In this document: positions 1 to 6,797 of the stretch, piece by piece
Numbering within the stretch: the stretch's first letter is position 1
Layout of the letters: each line of letters starts with the position of its first letter
Origin: CAYNJF01 sp964397555
GTDB lineage: Bacteria > Pseudomonadota > Gammaproteobacteria > Berkiellales > Berkiellaceae
Reading direction: 5' to 3'
Assembly: GCA_964397555.1 (NCBI GenBank)
Contig: CAYNJF010000035.1
Location: forward strand, 1-24,425
DNA: 24,425 nucleotides
Position numbers and translations under genes: made by a program
Notes under the pieces: model-generated
Told to the model about the DNA's origin: nothing
The model's input: only the letters and a program-made list of their open reading frames with translations
Database searches by the model: none

Positions 1-541
1 GATCGTTAAAGTAATCCTCAGCATGAATGCCAAGCACGGCCGCCTTGATGCGCAAATTGATGTCTTTGGTGACCAACGTGACCTTGTGCTTGGGGAACTT
101 GGTGCGCATGGCCATGGCCGACTCTAAAATGGAGTGATCGGGCTTGTTACCAGGCAGAGTATCGGGAAGCACTTTGGGCAAATCTTCCCCTTGGATAAAA
201 AGCTTACCTGAAATCAAAGGGCAATCGGCAAGAAGCTCATCAGGGAGTTTGAGAGGCAGACCCTCGAGCAGTTGTTGCTGAGTGGAGTTTTTGATGATGG
301 CATCTAGATGACGACTGGTTTGTCGCACATTGCGGGCCACATCGGAGAGGCCCTTTTTACCATGGTCGAGTTCTTCTAAGACCACCATGGGCAAATAAAC
401 GTCGTGTTCTTTGAAGCGGAACAGAGCATTGGGATCGTGCATCAACACATTGGTATCCAGCACGAACAATTTCTTTTGTTCTACCGCTGTTTTGGTTTCC
501 GTTTTTTTCTCAACAAGGGCTTCTACCGCTTCATCAAACAT
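1..541 (-). CDS. PhoH-like ATPase, N-terminal PIN-domain part (partial)
   Basis: The start codon and first 180 codons of a minus-strand gene are present; the rest lies beyond the left edge. The translation begins MFDEAVEALVEKK and reaches a PIN nuclease core at about residues 26-36 (LFVLDTNVLMHDP, with the first metal-binding Asp). Further PIN features are VVLEELDHGKKG, a central NKPDHSILESAMAM and the late acidic LVTKDINLRIKA. This arrangement is that of the long PhoH-like (YlaK/PhoH2-type) proteins, in which a PIN RNase domain precedes a PhoH P-loop ATPase. The ATPase half is not visible, so the fusion is inferred from family knowledge. A strong ribosome site (GGAGGTGAGG) sits just before the ATG. 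It is followed downstream of bcp in the same direction with a 25-base gap, so the two may be co-transcribed. Confidence 0.8.
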   Translation of the reverse strand, partial: MFDEAVEALVEKKTETKTAVEQKKLFVLDTNVLMHDPNALFRFKEHDVYLPMVVLEELDHGKKGLSDVARNVRQTSRHLDAIIKNSTQQQLLEGLPLKLPDELLADCPLISGKLFIQGEDLPKVLPDTLPGNKPDHSILESAMAMRTKFPKHKVTLVTKDINLRIKAAVLGIHAEDYFND

Positions 542-566
542 CCTCACCTCCATGTGAGCTAATTAG

Positions 567-1028
567 TTACTCAATCGCCTCTAAAACTTCTTCAACATGA
601 CCTGGCACTTTGACTTTACGCCACTCGCGAACGCAAACACCTTGTTTATCAAACAAGAAGGTTGAGCGCTCAATGCCACGAACTTTTTTGCCAAACATAT
701 TCTTGTCTTTCATGACCCCAAAACGCTGACAAATGGTTTCATCCTCATCACTGATAAGCTCAAAAGGTAACTCAAACTTATCTTTGAACTTATGATGCGA
801 CTTCAGTGAATCACGAGAAATGCCAACAATGACGGTTTCTTTGTTATCAAATTCACTTTTAAATTGCTTGAAGTCAAGGGACTCTTGCGTGCAACCAGGC
901 GTGTTATCTTTAGGATAGAAATATAACACAATATTTGAGCCCCTAAGGTCTGTCATAGACTTTAATTGTGGATCAGTTGTGATCAATGTTAAATCATCAA
1001 TCTCTATATTAATTGTAGATTCTTCCAT
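567..1028 (-). CDS. bcp: Thioredoxin-dependent peroxiredoxin (BCP family)
   Basis: A 153-residue thiol peroxidase that would reduce H2O2 and organic hydroperoxides in the cytoplasm. The BCP/AhpC-TSA signature YFYPKDNTPGCT is at residues 36-47, with peroxidatic Cys46. The usual nearby resolving Cys five residues later (as in E. coli C45/C50) is replaced by Leu51, so resolution may use Cys100, Cys132 or an external thiol. The rest of the fold is intact, with VGISRDS at 68-74 and the conserved Arg region RGIERSTFLFD at 117-127. It lies 13 bases after gcvR on the same strand, the same gcvR-bcp pairing found in E. coli. Length is normal for the family. Confidence 0.93.
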   Translation of the reverse strand: MEESTINIEIDDLTLITTDPQLKSMTDLRGSNIVLYFYPKDNTPGCTQESLDFKQFKSEFDNKETVIVGISRDSLKSHHKFKDKFELPFELISDEDETICQRFGVMKDKNMFGKKVRGIERSTFLFDKQGVCVREWRKVKVPGHVEEVLEAIE

Positions 1029-1041
1029 GTCATTTGTCCTC

Positions 1042-1590
1042 TTATGGATGAATTTTGAAAGGCTCTAATGATGCATCCAAATCCGCATCTTCACAATATA
1101 AATAAAACTGTTCTCTTAAGTTTGCGATTTGACTATTTTGAGGAAGCTTGACGCGCATTTGGATGGAGCAAACTTGCGTCGATGTCTTAGGGGGAACGTA
1201 GGTCTCATGGGAAAACTCATCAATCTCGATATCAAGCTTTTCAAAGAGGCCCAAAATCTCTGAGACGACCTTGGGTTTGTCTTCACAAGTGATAGAGACT
1301 GCGTAAGGAAGGCCAAAGTCAGGGATAGGGTAATGAGTTCGACGACTTTGAATCTCCAGCTCAGCCTTTTTGGCAAAGGCGGGTAATTTGGCTTCCAACT
1401 TAGCAACGCCATGCCAGGTCCCTTTGACGGAGAAAAACATAGCAATGTCTTGGCCAATTTTTTGGATTTTAGATTCGATGATATGACAGCCAGCCGTCGC
1501 CACAGACTTGGTTAGTCGGCTCAACATGTTGTGGGTGTCAGGCCCCACGGCGGTGATGATCAAACACTGTTCTGATTGGATGTCGCTCAT
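1042..1590 (-). CDS. gcvR: Glycine cleavage system transcriptional repressor-like, two ACT domains
   Basis: A 182-residue protein with two ACT-like halves. The first (about 5-85) begins SEQCLIITAVGPDTHNMLSRL and the second (about 95-175) begins YAVSITCEDKPKVVSEILGLFE. This is the GcvR organisation; in E. coli GcvR modulates GcvA control of the glycine cleavage operon. I placed the start at MSDIQSEQ, where an AGGGAAAG ribosome site precedes the ATG. The reading frame is open 35 codons further upstream, but that stretch is basic/hydrophobic, lies over the promoter region and is not part of the family. The context supports the call: it is divergent from dapA and followed by bcp, as in E. coli. 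Whether it still controls glycine cleavage here is not shown. Confidence 0.85.
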   Translation of the reverse strand: MSDIQSEQCLIITAVGPDTHNMLSRLTKSVATAGCHIIESKIQKIGQDIAMFFSVKGTWHGVAKLEAKLPAFAKKAELEIQSRRTHYPIPDFGLPYAVSITCEDKPKVVSEILGLFEKLDIEIDEFSHETYVPPKTSTQVCSIQMRVKLPQNSQIANLREQFYLYCEDADLDASLEPFKIHP

Positions 1591-1618
1591 TTTGTCTTTC
1601 CCTAAAAAAAACACGTCG

Positions 1619-1627
1619 ATTCTACCA
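1619..1627 (-). promoter_or_regulatory. Extended -10 promoter candidate for gcvR-bcp
   Basis: Read on the minus strand, TGGTAGAAT is an extended -10 element (TGn plus TAGAAT) about 30 bases before the gcvR start. No good -35 is placed at standard spacing, which is typical of extended -10 promoters. It lies in the 248-base gcvR/dapA divergent region (1591-1838). The rest of that gap holds long A/T runs. On the dapA side there is only a poor TTATAG-like -10 at about 1815-1820. Confidence 0.4.
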
Positions 1628-1838
1628 GGTTTAATGGAGGACAAAAGTGTAAATAAAACTGTTGAAATCAGTGTTTTTTTAAAAAATGCGAACAATCAAA
1701 TACTTGCCCGTTTGGCTTGTTTTGTATGTCAGTTTTGTTTGCGATTAATGAATGGTATTCATCCAAGAAAAGGTCGAGTTGTGTCTTAGGATGCGCCATG
1801 GTAAGTTCGGCTCATTATAGAAAAAGGGGGATTTACGA

Positions 1839-2696
1839 GTGTTTCAAGGTTCAGCCGTGGCCATTGTCACGCCGATGCATGCCAATACACAAATAGACTT
1901 AGACTCACTTAAGAACTTAGTTAACTGGCAAATTGAGTCTGAAACCCAAGCCATTGTTGTGGTAGGAACCACCGGTGAGGCCCCTTTACTAAGTGATGAT
2001 GAATATGAGGCGGTGGTCTCGTGTGTGGTTGAGGCAACGGCAAAGCGAGTGCCAGTGATTGCCGGGACCGGTTCGCTTCATATCGAAAGCACCATTGAAA
2101 AGACGCGCAAGGCCAAAGCACTTGGCGTGGATGGTGCTCTTGTGGTGACCCCTTATTACCTCCGAGCTACCCAAGAGGGCATTTTCCAGCATTATCAACG
2201 TTTAAATGAAGCCGTTGACTTGCCCTTTATTGCCTACAATGTCCCATCGCGCACTGGGGTTGATATCTTGGCGGATACCGTCAAACGCTTGAGTGCTTTG
2301 AGCCATTGCATCGGGCTTAAAGAGGCGACCGGCTCTGTTGATCGTATGCGTGACATCAAAGCTTTGGTGGCCGATGATTTTCTTTTATACAGCGGTGACG
2401 ATGGCAGCTGTTTTGAGTTCATCGAAGCCGGAGGGCACGGGTGCATTTCAGTGGCAGCCAATGTGGCTCCGAGCGCCATGAAGCGTTGGTGTGAGCTAGA
2501 TAGGCGTGATGAGAACGATTTAAAAGCGCTGTTCGATGCCATGGTGCTTGAGCCAAACCCCATCCCGGTTAAGGCGGCTCTGGCGCTGATGGGCAAAATT
2601 GACTCTGGCATACGGTTGCCATTAACGCCCTTGTCCGAGCAGCATCGACCGCAATTGGCATCTGCCATGGAATTTTTTGGAGAAGTATATGCGTAA
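1839..2696 (+). CDS. dapA: 4-hydroxy-tetrahydrodipicolinate synthase
   Basis: Condenses pyruvate with aspartate semialdehyde, the first step of the lysine/diaminopimelate branch, which feeds peptidoglycan. The 285-residue TIM-barrel protein keeps the E. coli catalytic residues at the same numbers: Thr44-Thr45 in VVGTTGEA, Tyr107 in VTPYY, Tyr133 and Arg138 in AYNVPSRTG, and Schiff-base Lys161 in GLKEATG. The start is GTG, 8-9 bases after an AAGGGGG ribosome site. The protein begins MFQGSAVAIVTP, close to the E. coli N-terminus. The stop overlaps the ATG of the next gene, so bamC is likely translationally coupled. Divergent from gcvR, as in E. coli. Confidence 0.97.
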   Translation: MFQGSAVAIVTPMHANTQIDLDSLKNLVNWQIESETQAIVVVGTTGEAPLLSDDEYEAVVSCVVEATAKRVPVIAGTGSLHIESTIEKTRKAKALGVDGALVVTPYYLRATQEGIFQHYQRLNEAVDLPFIAYNVPSRTGVDILADTVKRLSALSHCIGLKEATGSVDRMRDIKALVADDFLLYSGDDGSCFEFIEAGGHGCISVAANVAPSAMKRWCELDRRDENDLKALFDAMVLEPNPIPVKAALALMGKIDSGIRLPLTPLSEQHRPQLASAMEFFGEVYA

Positions 2697-2940
2697 ATTA
2701 TGGGTAGGTGGCTTGTTGGTTCTATTAAGTGGATGCACTGCTTTGACCAACGAGTTTGATGGTGTGTTTCGCGATCGCTCTGGGGAGTACCTTCGAGCCT
2801 CCTTGGTTGAGCCTCTTGAGGTTCCTCAAGACTTAAGTTTTTATCATTATTCAGATAAGTATCCGGTGCCCAAGCGTATTCCTCAAGAGGACATCGAAGT
2901 CGACATCGTACCACCGGAGTTTTATGACGTAGGGGCGTAA
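2689..2940 (+). CDS. bamC: Minimal BamC-like lipoprotein (N-terminal region only)
   Basis: An 83-residue lipoprotein. The signal peptide MRKLWVGGLLVLLSG is followed by lipobox Cys16 (LLSGC). The mature part resembles the unstructured N-terminal segment of E. coli BamC/NlpB that wraps BamD: GEYLRASLVEPLEVPQ, then a Tyr-x-x-Pro (DKYPVPK), then a DIxPP-like VDIVPPEF. E. coli BamC is about 344 residues with two helix-grip domains after this segment; none exist here, because the reading frame stops and purC starts three bases later. The start overlaps the dapA stop and is preceded by TTTGGAGAAG. The position between dapA and purC is exactly that of nlpB in E. coli, which supports orthology more than the short sequence alone does. 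Confidence 0.72.
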   Translation: MRKLWVGGLLVLLSGCTALTNEFDGVFRDRSGEYLRASLVEPLEVPQDLSFYHYSDKYPVPKRIPQEDIEVDIVPPEFYDVGA

Positions 2941-2942
2941 GC

Positions 2943-3671
2943 ATGGAAAGACAACAAGCGCTGTATTCAGGCAAAGCGAAAACGCTTTATACCACCTCAG
3001 ATAAAGATGTTTTGATTTGTGAGTTTAGGGATGACACCTCCGCTTTTGATGGGACCAAAAAACAAGCGCTGGCTCGAAAAGGGCAGGTGAATAATGAGGT
3101 CAATGCCATTGTCATGCGTTATCTACAAGGCCAAGGCATTGCAACCCACTTTCTTGATAAAGTCAGTGAGACAGAGTCCAAGGTCAAAGCTTTAACCATG
3201 CTTCCAGTTGAGTGTGTGGTACGCAACGTGGCCGCCGGAGGGCTTTGTAAGCGCCTTGGGATCGAGTTAGGCCTAAGGTTATCGCCACCGCTGTTTGAGT
3301 TTTTTCTGAAAAACGATGCCCTTCATGATCCGTTCATCAACGAGTACCACATCACAACCTTCGGCTGGGCCACGCATGAGCAAGTGGAGCAAATGAAGCA
3401 AGTTTCTTTTGAGGTAAATCGATGTCTGGTGCCATTTTTTGAGCAGGCCGATCTCGTGTTGGTCGACTACAAGCTTGAATTTGGTCTTTACCATGGAGAG
3501 TTGACCTTAGGCGATGAGTTTACCCCGGATGGGTGCCGTCTTTGGGACAAGCATACCAACGAGATTTTTGATAAAGATCGCTTCCGACAAGATTTAGGGC
3601 AGGTTGTGGAATCGTATGAGCAAGTGGCTCACAGGATCCAATCCATCACCAAGGAGAGTGCGCATGTCTGA
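2943..3671 (+). CDS. purC: SAICAR synthetase (phosphoribosylaminoimidazole-succinocarboxamide synthase)
   Basis: ATP-dependent ligation of aspartate to CAIR in de novo purine synthesis, cytoplasmic. The 242-residue protein has the normal bacterial single-domain length. Diagnostic segments are the N-terminal LYSGKAKTLY nucleotide loop, the ECVVRNVAAGG motif at about 91-101, LVDYKLEFG at about 173-181, and DEFTPDGCRLWD at about 191-203. It begins two bases after the lipoprotein stop and its last eight bases overlap the next gene, so dapA-bamC-purC and the RidA gene form one compact unit. Confidence 0.96.
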   Translation: MERQQALYSGKAKTLYTTSDKDVLICEFRDDTSAFDGTKKQALARKGQVNNEVNAIVMRYLQGQGIATHFLDKVSETESKVKALTMLPVECVVRNVAAGGLCKRLGIELGLRLSPPLFEFFLKNDALHDPFINEYHITTFGWATHEQVEQMKQVSFEVNRCLVPFFEQADLVLVDYKLEFGLYHGELTLGDEFTPDGCRLWDKHTNEIFDKDRFRQDLGQVVESYEQVAHRIQSITKESAHV

Positions 3672-4155
3672 TGTCATTGAAAATAAATTACAAAGTTTAG
3701 GCTTGAGCTTGCCAGAGCCTATGGTTGTGCCCGCTGGCGTTGAGTTGCCTTTTCCGTTTGTCAAAGTCCACAAGGATATGGCCTATATTTCTGGGCATTT
3801 ACCGTTGGAAATGGACGGGCAAATTGCTCGTCTTCGAGGTAAAGTGGGGGATAAGTTAAGCGTTGAGCAAGGGTATGACAGTGCGCGAACGGTGGGTCTT
3901 GCCGTGCTTTCTAGCCTAAAGTTAACACTGGGCTCGCTAGATCGCGTGAAATCGTGGATCAAAGTGCTCGGGATGGTCAACTGCACGCCAGATTTTGAGC
4001 ACCACCCCAAAGTCATCAACGGCTTTACCGATTTAATCCAGCAAGTGTATGGAAAAGAGGTAGGCTTTTCCTCTCGCTCAGCGGTCGGCATGGGCTCACT
4101 GCCTTTCCAAGTCCCCGTTGAAGTAGAAGGTTTAGTTGAGATTTATCCAGAGTAA
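3664..4155 (+). CDS. RidA/YjgF-family protein (enamine/imine deaminase-like)
   Basis: A 163-residue member of the RidA/YER057c/UK114 family, longer than classical RidA (about 128 residues). It belongs to the subgroup with an N-terminal helix (ENKLQSLGLSLPEP) before the core. Core features are YISGHLPLEMDG at 41-52 and SRSAVGMGSLP at 137-147; Arg138 sits where RidA uses an Arg (E. coli Arg105) to hold the substrate carboxylate. RidA proteins hydrolyse reactive 2-aminoacrylate and related intermediates released by PLP enzymes. The convergent neighbour here is such an enzyme, cystathionine gamma-lyase, though the pairing is only suggestive. The start has an AAGGAGAG ribosome site and overlaps purC by eight bases; a longer upstream frame inside purC was rejected. 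Confidence 0.82.
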   Translation: MSDVIENKLQSLGLSLPEPMVVPAGVELPFPFVKVHKDMAYISGHLPLEMDGQIARLRGKVGDKLSVEQGYDSARTVGLAVLSSLKLTLGSLDRVKSWIKVLGMVNCTPDFEHHPKVINGFTDLIQQVYGKEVGFSSRSAVGMGSLPFQVPVEVEGLVEIYPE

Positions 4156-4161
4156 TGGACG

Positions 4162-4192
4162 CTTAGACCGATGCTAAGCGCATCGGTCTAAG
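4162..4192. terminator. Hairpin between convergent genes
   Basis: A perfect 13-base-pair stem (CTTAGACCGATGC with its complement) closes a five-base loop (TAAGC). It lies just after the RidA-family stop and covers the last codons of cystathionine gamma-lyase. Neither strand has a clear U tract after it, so it is either a non-canonical bidirectional terminator or a 3'-end stabilising structure. Confidence 0.5.
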
Positions 4193-5340
4193 GCTTGTTC
4201 TAGATCCTCGATTAAGTCATCGACATGCTCTATCCCAACCGACAGTCTCACCAGTCCATCTAAAATCCCTAGGGCTTTGCGGTGCTCTGCTGGAATCGAG
4301 GCGTGGGTCATGATGGCTGGGTGTTCAATTAATGATTCAACGCCACCCAAAGACTCCGCTAATGAAAACACTTGGACGTTTTCCAAAAAGCGCCGAGATT
4401 GCTCAAGATCACCTTTAAGCACAAGCGAGATCATACCTCCGTAATCCCTCATTTGTTTGCTTGCCACGTTATGCTGAGGGTGACTTTCAAGGCCTGGATA
4501 AATCACTTGCTCGATTTGAGCATGCGATTGAAGCTTCTCAGCAATGATGCGGGCATTTTCGCAGTGAGCTTTCATGCGCACGGCCAATGTTTTCGTCGAA
4601 CGCAACACTAAGAAGCAATCTTGAGGGGAGGGGATGGCACCGATGGCATTTTGCATGAAGCTAAGATCTTCAAAGAGGGGCTTATCGTTGGTTAATAGCG
4701 CCCCTCCCACCACATCAGAGTGGCCTCCTAGGTATTTGGTGGTTGAATGGCAGACTAAATCAGCCCCAAGCTTCAATGGGTTTTGAAGGTAGGGGGTCGC
4801 AAACGTGTTATCCACGGCAATTTTGACGCTAGCGTGTTGCTTGGTCACGGAAACCACCTGCTCGATGTCAATGATTTTCAGCATCGGATTAGTCGGAGTT
4901 TCAACCCAGACCCAGCGAGTATTAGACCGTAAGGCTGATTTTAGCTCATCGCTTGAGGTTAAATCCGCTAAGGTGTATTGGACTCCTAATTGCGCGAAGA
5001 CTTTATCAAAGATCCGCAAAGTTCCCCCGTAGACATCATCACAGACCACCACATGATCACCGGCTTTTAGCGTATGCAAAAGCGTGGATAATCCTGCACA
5101 CCCAGATGAAAAGCATAGGCCAAATTCAGCCCCTTCAAGCGAGGCCAGGTTGGCCTCAAGCGCGGCCCGGGTTGGGTTTTGAGAGCGAGAGTATTCATAC
5201 CCTTGATGAACACCTGGGCTTTGTTGCACGTAGGTGGAAGTTTGATAAATGGGCGTCATGATGGCGCCTGTGCTGGGGTCGGGTTTTTGACCGGCATGTA
5301 TGGCTTTGGTTTCAAAGCTTAGGTGGTTATTTTTATCCAT
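4174..5340 (-). CDS. Cystathionine gamma-lyase (Cys/Met metabolism PLP enzyme)
   Basis: A 388-residue PLP enzyme that would split cystathionine into cysteine, 2-oxobutyrate and ammonia, finishing reverse transsulfuration. The PLP Lys202 is in HSTTKYLGGHSDV; other cofactor and substrate motifs are GYEYSRSQNPTR (47-58), SSGCAGL (78-84), DNTFATPYLQNP (177-188) and SLGGVESLIEHPA near 330. Glu49 in the EYSR motif matches the Glu seen in gamma-lyases, where E. coli cystathionine gamma-synthase (MetB) has Asp; together with the adjacent CBS this favours lyase over synthase. The usual Gly of SRSGNPTR is Gln54. Its start overlaps the CBS stop by eight bases, so the two are one operon with CBS first. 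Family members are promiscuous, so synthase activity cannot be excluded. Confidence 0.88.
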   Translation of the reverse strand: MDKNNHLSFETKAIHAGQKPDPSTGAIMTPIYQTSTYVQQSPGVHQGYEYSRSQNPTRAALEANLASLEGAEFGLCFSSGCAGLSTLLHTLKAGDHVVVCDDVYGGTLRIFDKVFAQLGVQYTLADLTSSDELKSALRSNTRWVWVETPTNPMLKIIDIEQVVSVTKQHASVKIAVDNTFATPYLQNPLKLGADLVCHSTTKYLGGHSDVVGGALLTNDKPLFEDLSFMQNAIGAIPSPQDCFLVLRSTKTLAVRMKAHCENARIIAEKLQSHAQIEQVIYPGLESHPQHNVASKQMRDYGGMISLVLKGDLEQSRRFLENVQVFSLAESLGGVESLIEHPAIMTHASIPAEHRKALGILDGLVRLSVGIEHVDDLIEDLEQALDRCA

Positions 5341-6697
5341 GAAGTTTCCCCATCATGTATTCGATCATATCAATTTTGGAGATGATCCCTTTGATTTTGT
5401 CATCCTCTATGCAGATGGCAACTTCGGATGCATCAAAGATAGTCCCAAGTGCACTTAGTGGGCTATCGGGTGTCACTAAATTACGGATGGGATTGGCCAC
5501 TTGCTCCGCTTTTGAGTCGTAGGTGATTTGACCACTTTGCAATCCATGCAAAATGTCCATTTCATGGACCATGGCCACCGGCTTGCTTAGTGGATCAACC
5601 ATCGGGATTTGGGAGATCCCTTTGGCACGGATTTTTTCAATCAGGGAACCGATGGATTCTTCAGAGGTGGTGGTAATCACTTGCTGCTCATTTTTCATGA
5701 GATCTTTGACATGACCTGGGACCTCTTCGTTTAAAAAGCCATGATCGGTCATCCATGCATCATTTAAAAATTTGGAGATGTACCTTGAGCCAGAGTCGGT
5801 AAGGACGCTGATGATGGTTTTACCCGGTCCGACTTCCTTGGCTAACTCGACGGCAGCATGAATGATTGATCCGGACGAGCCACCACAAAATAAGCCTTCT
5901 TCTCTGACAAGTCTTCGAGCCATGGCAAACGCTTGGGCATCGTTGGTTTGTCGCATGTCATCAACCACAGAAAAATCCAAAGCCTCACAAAGGATGTCTT
6001 CACCGATGCCTTCGACTTTGTAAATGGCAGGCTCTACCAGTTTGCCCGAATGAAACAAATCGTAGTGAACTGAGCCGATGGGATCAACACCGACCATCTT
6101 TAGGTTTGGGTTTTTTTCTTTAAAGAAGCGCCCAGAGCCGGAAAGTGTGCCGCCTGTCCCGGTGCCTGCGACAAAATAGTCAAATTCACCGCCGGTTTGA
6201 TCCCAAATTTCAGGGCCAGTTGAGTGATAATGTGCCTCGATGTTGGCTTGGGTATGATATTGATTGACGTAAAAGCAGTTGGGAGTCTCAGAGGCGATGC
6301 GCTTTGCGGTGTTGACGTAATGCTCAGGGGAGTCACCTGGAACATCCGTAGGAGTCACCACCACCTTGGCCCCAAAGGCTTTCATCATATTAATTTTTTC
6401 AGTGCTCATTTTATCCGGCATGGTAAAAATGCATCGGTATCCTTTGACGGCTCCGACCATGGCCAGTGCAAGTCCGGTATTGCCAGACGTGTTTTCAACA
6501 ATGGTTCCGCCTGGTTTGAGTAGCCCTTCTTTTTCAGCTTTTTCGATGATGTAACGAGCCATCCGATCTTTAATGGAGCCGGTTGGGTTCATAAACTCAC
6601 ATTTAACAAGAACTCGGGCACTATTGGGGTGAACGACTTTGTTGAGCTCAACAAGAGGGGTGTTGCCGATGGCATCAAGAATATGAGGGTGGATCAT
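5333..6697 (-). CDS. Cystathionine beta-synthase with C-terminal CBS-domain pair
   Basis: Condenses homocysteine with serine to cystathionine. The catalytic PLP fold (about 1-325) has Schiff-base Lys43 in NPTGSIKDRM, the SGNTG substrate loop at 71-75, GTGTGGTLSG and GGSSGS. A linker leads to two CBS motifs (about 335-454: ITTTSEESIGSLIEKI to GIISKIDMIEYMM), the regulatory module of eukaryotic-type CBS that binds adenosyl ligands in other family members. There is no N-terminal haem-binding extension. The tandem CBS motifs argue against a cysteine synthase. I prefer the second in-frame ATG (6697), six bases after a GGA, over the ATG at 6703, which has no spacing; the difference is two residues. 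First gene of a two-gene operon with cystathionine gamma-lyase. Confidence 0.92.
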   Translation of the reverse strand: MIHPHILDAIGNTPLVELNKVVHPNSARVLVKCEFMNPTGSIKDRMARYIIEKAEKEGLLKPGGTIVENTSGNTGLALAMVGAVKGYRCIFTMPDKMSTEKINMMKAFGAKVVVTPTDVPGDSPEHYVNTAKRIASETPNCFYVNQYHTQANIEAHYHSTGPEIWDQTGGEFDYFVAGTGTGGTLSGSGRFFKEKNPNLKMVGVDPIGSVHYDLFHSGKLVEPAIYKVEGIGEDILCEALDFSVVDDMRQTNDAQAFAMARRLVREEGLFCGGSSGSIIHAAVELAKEVGPGKTIISVLTDSGSRYISKFLNDAWMTDHGFLNEEVPGHVKDLMKNEQQVITTTSEESIGSLIEKIRAKGISQIPMVDPLSKPVAMVHEMDILHGLQSGQITYDSKAEQVANPIRNLVTPDSPLSALGTIFDASEVAICIEDDKIKGIISKIDMIEYMMGKLHG

Positions 6698-6726
6698 AAT
6701 CATTCCATGATAAATGAGGTCCCATC

Positions 6727-6755
6727 ATTATAAGCCAAGCACAAAGCTTGGCCAA
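6727..6755 (-). promoter_or_regulatory. Sigma-70-type promoter for the CBS/CGL operon
   Basis: On the minus strand, TTGGCC (6755-6750) is followed by 17 bases and a perfect TATAAT (6732-6727), about 30 bases before the CBS start. A 7-base inverted repeat (GCCAAGC, five-base loop, GCTTGGC; 6734-6752) fills the spacer. It could be an operator or the terminator hairpin of the upstream gene that ends at 6798. Confidence 0.6.
6734..6752. repeat. Inverted repeat inside the CBS promoter spacer
   Basis: GCCAAGC-ACAAA-GCTTGGC is a perfect inverted repeat. A partial direct copy of its right part, AAGCTTG-CCAAC, occurs about 18 bases away at 6764-6773, next to the -35. On the minus strand it could also fold as the end of the effector-like gene's transcript, but only TTATAAT follows it rather than a U run. 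Confidence 0.5.
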
Positions 6756-6797
6756 CAAACTAAAGCTTGCCAACTTGTCTCAACGAAGCCCTAAAAG

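Noticed and set aside
1654..1690. ACTG/CAGT hairpin followed by seven Ts upstream of dapA
   Set aside because: The stem is only four base pairs and no plus-strand gene ends there; it looks like A/T-rich chance.
1591..1695. N-terminal extension of the gcvR-like gene
   Set aside because: It covers the extended -10 promoter and A/T runs; the MSDIQ start has its own ribosome site and fits the family.
2234..2974. 246-codon open frame antisense to dapA and bamC
   Set aside because: It lies entirely over well-supported genes, has low-complexity Ser/Arg-rich composition and no family resemblance.
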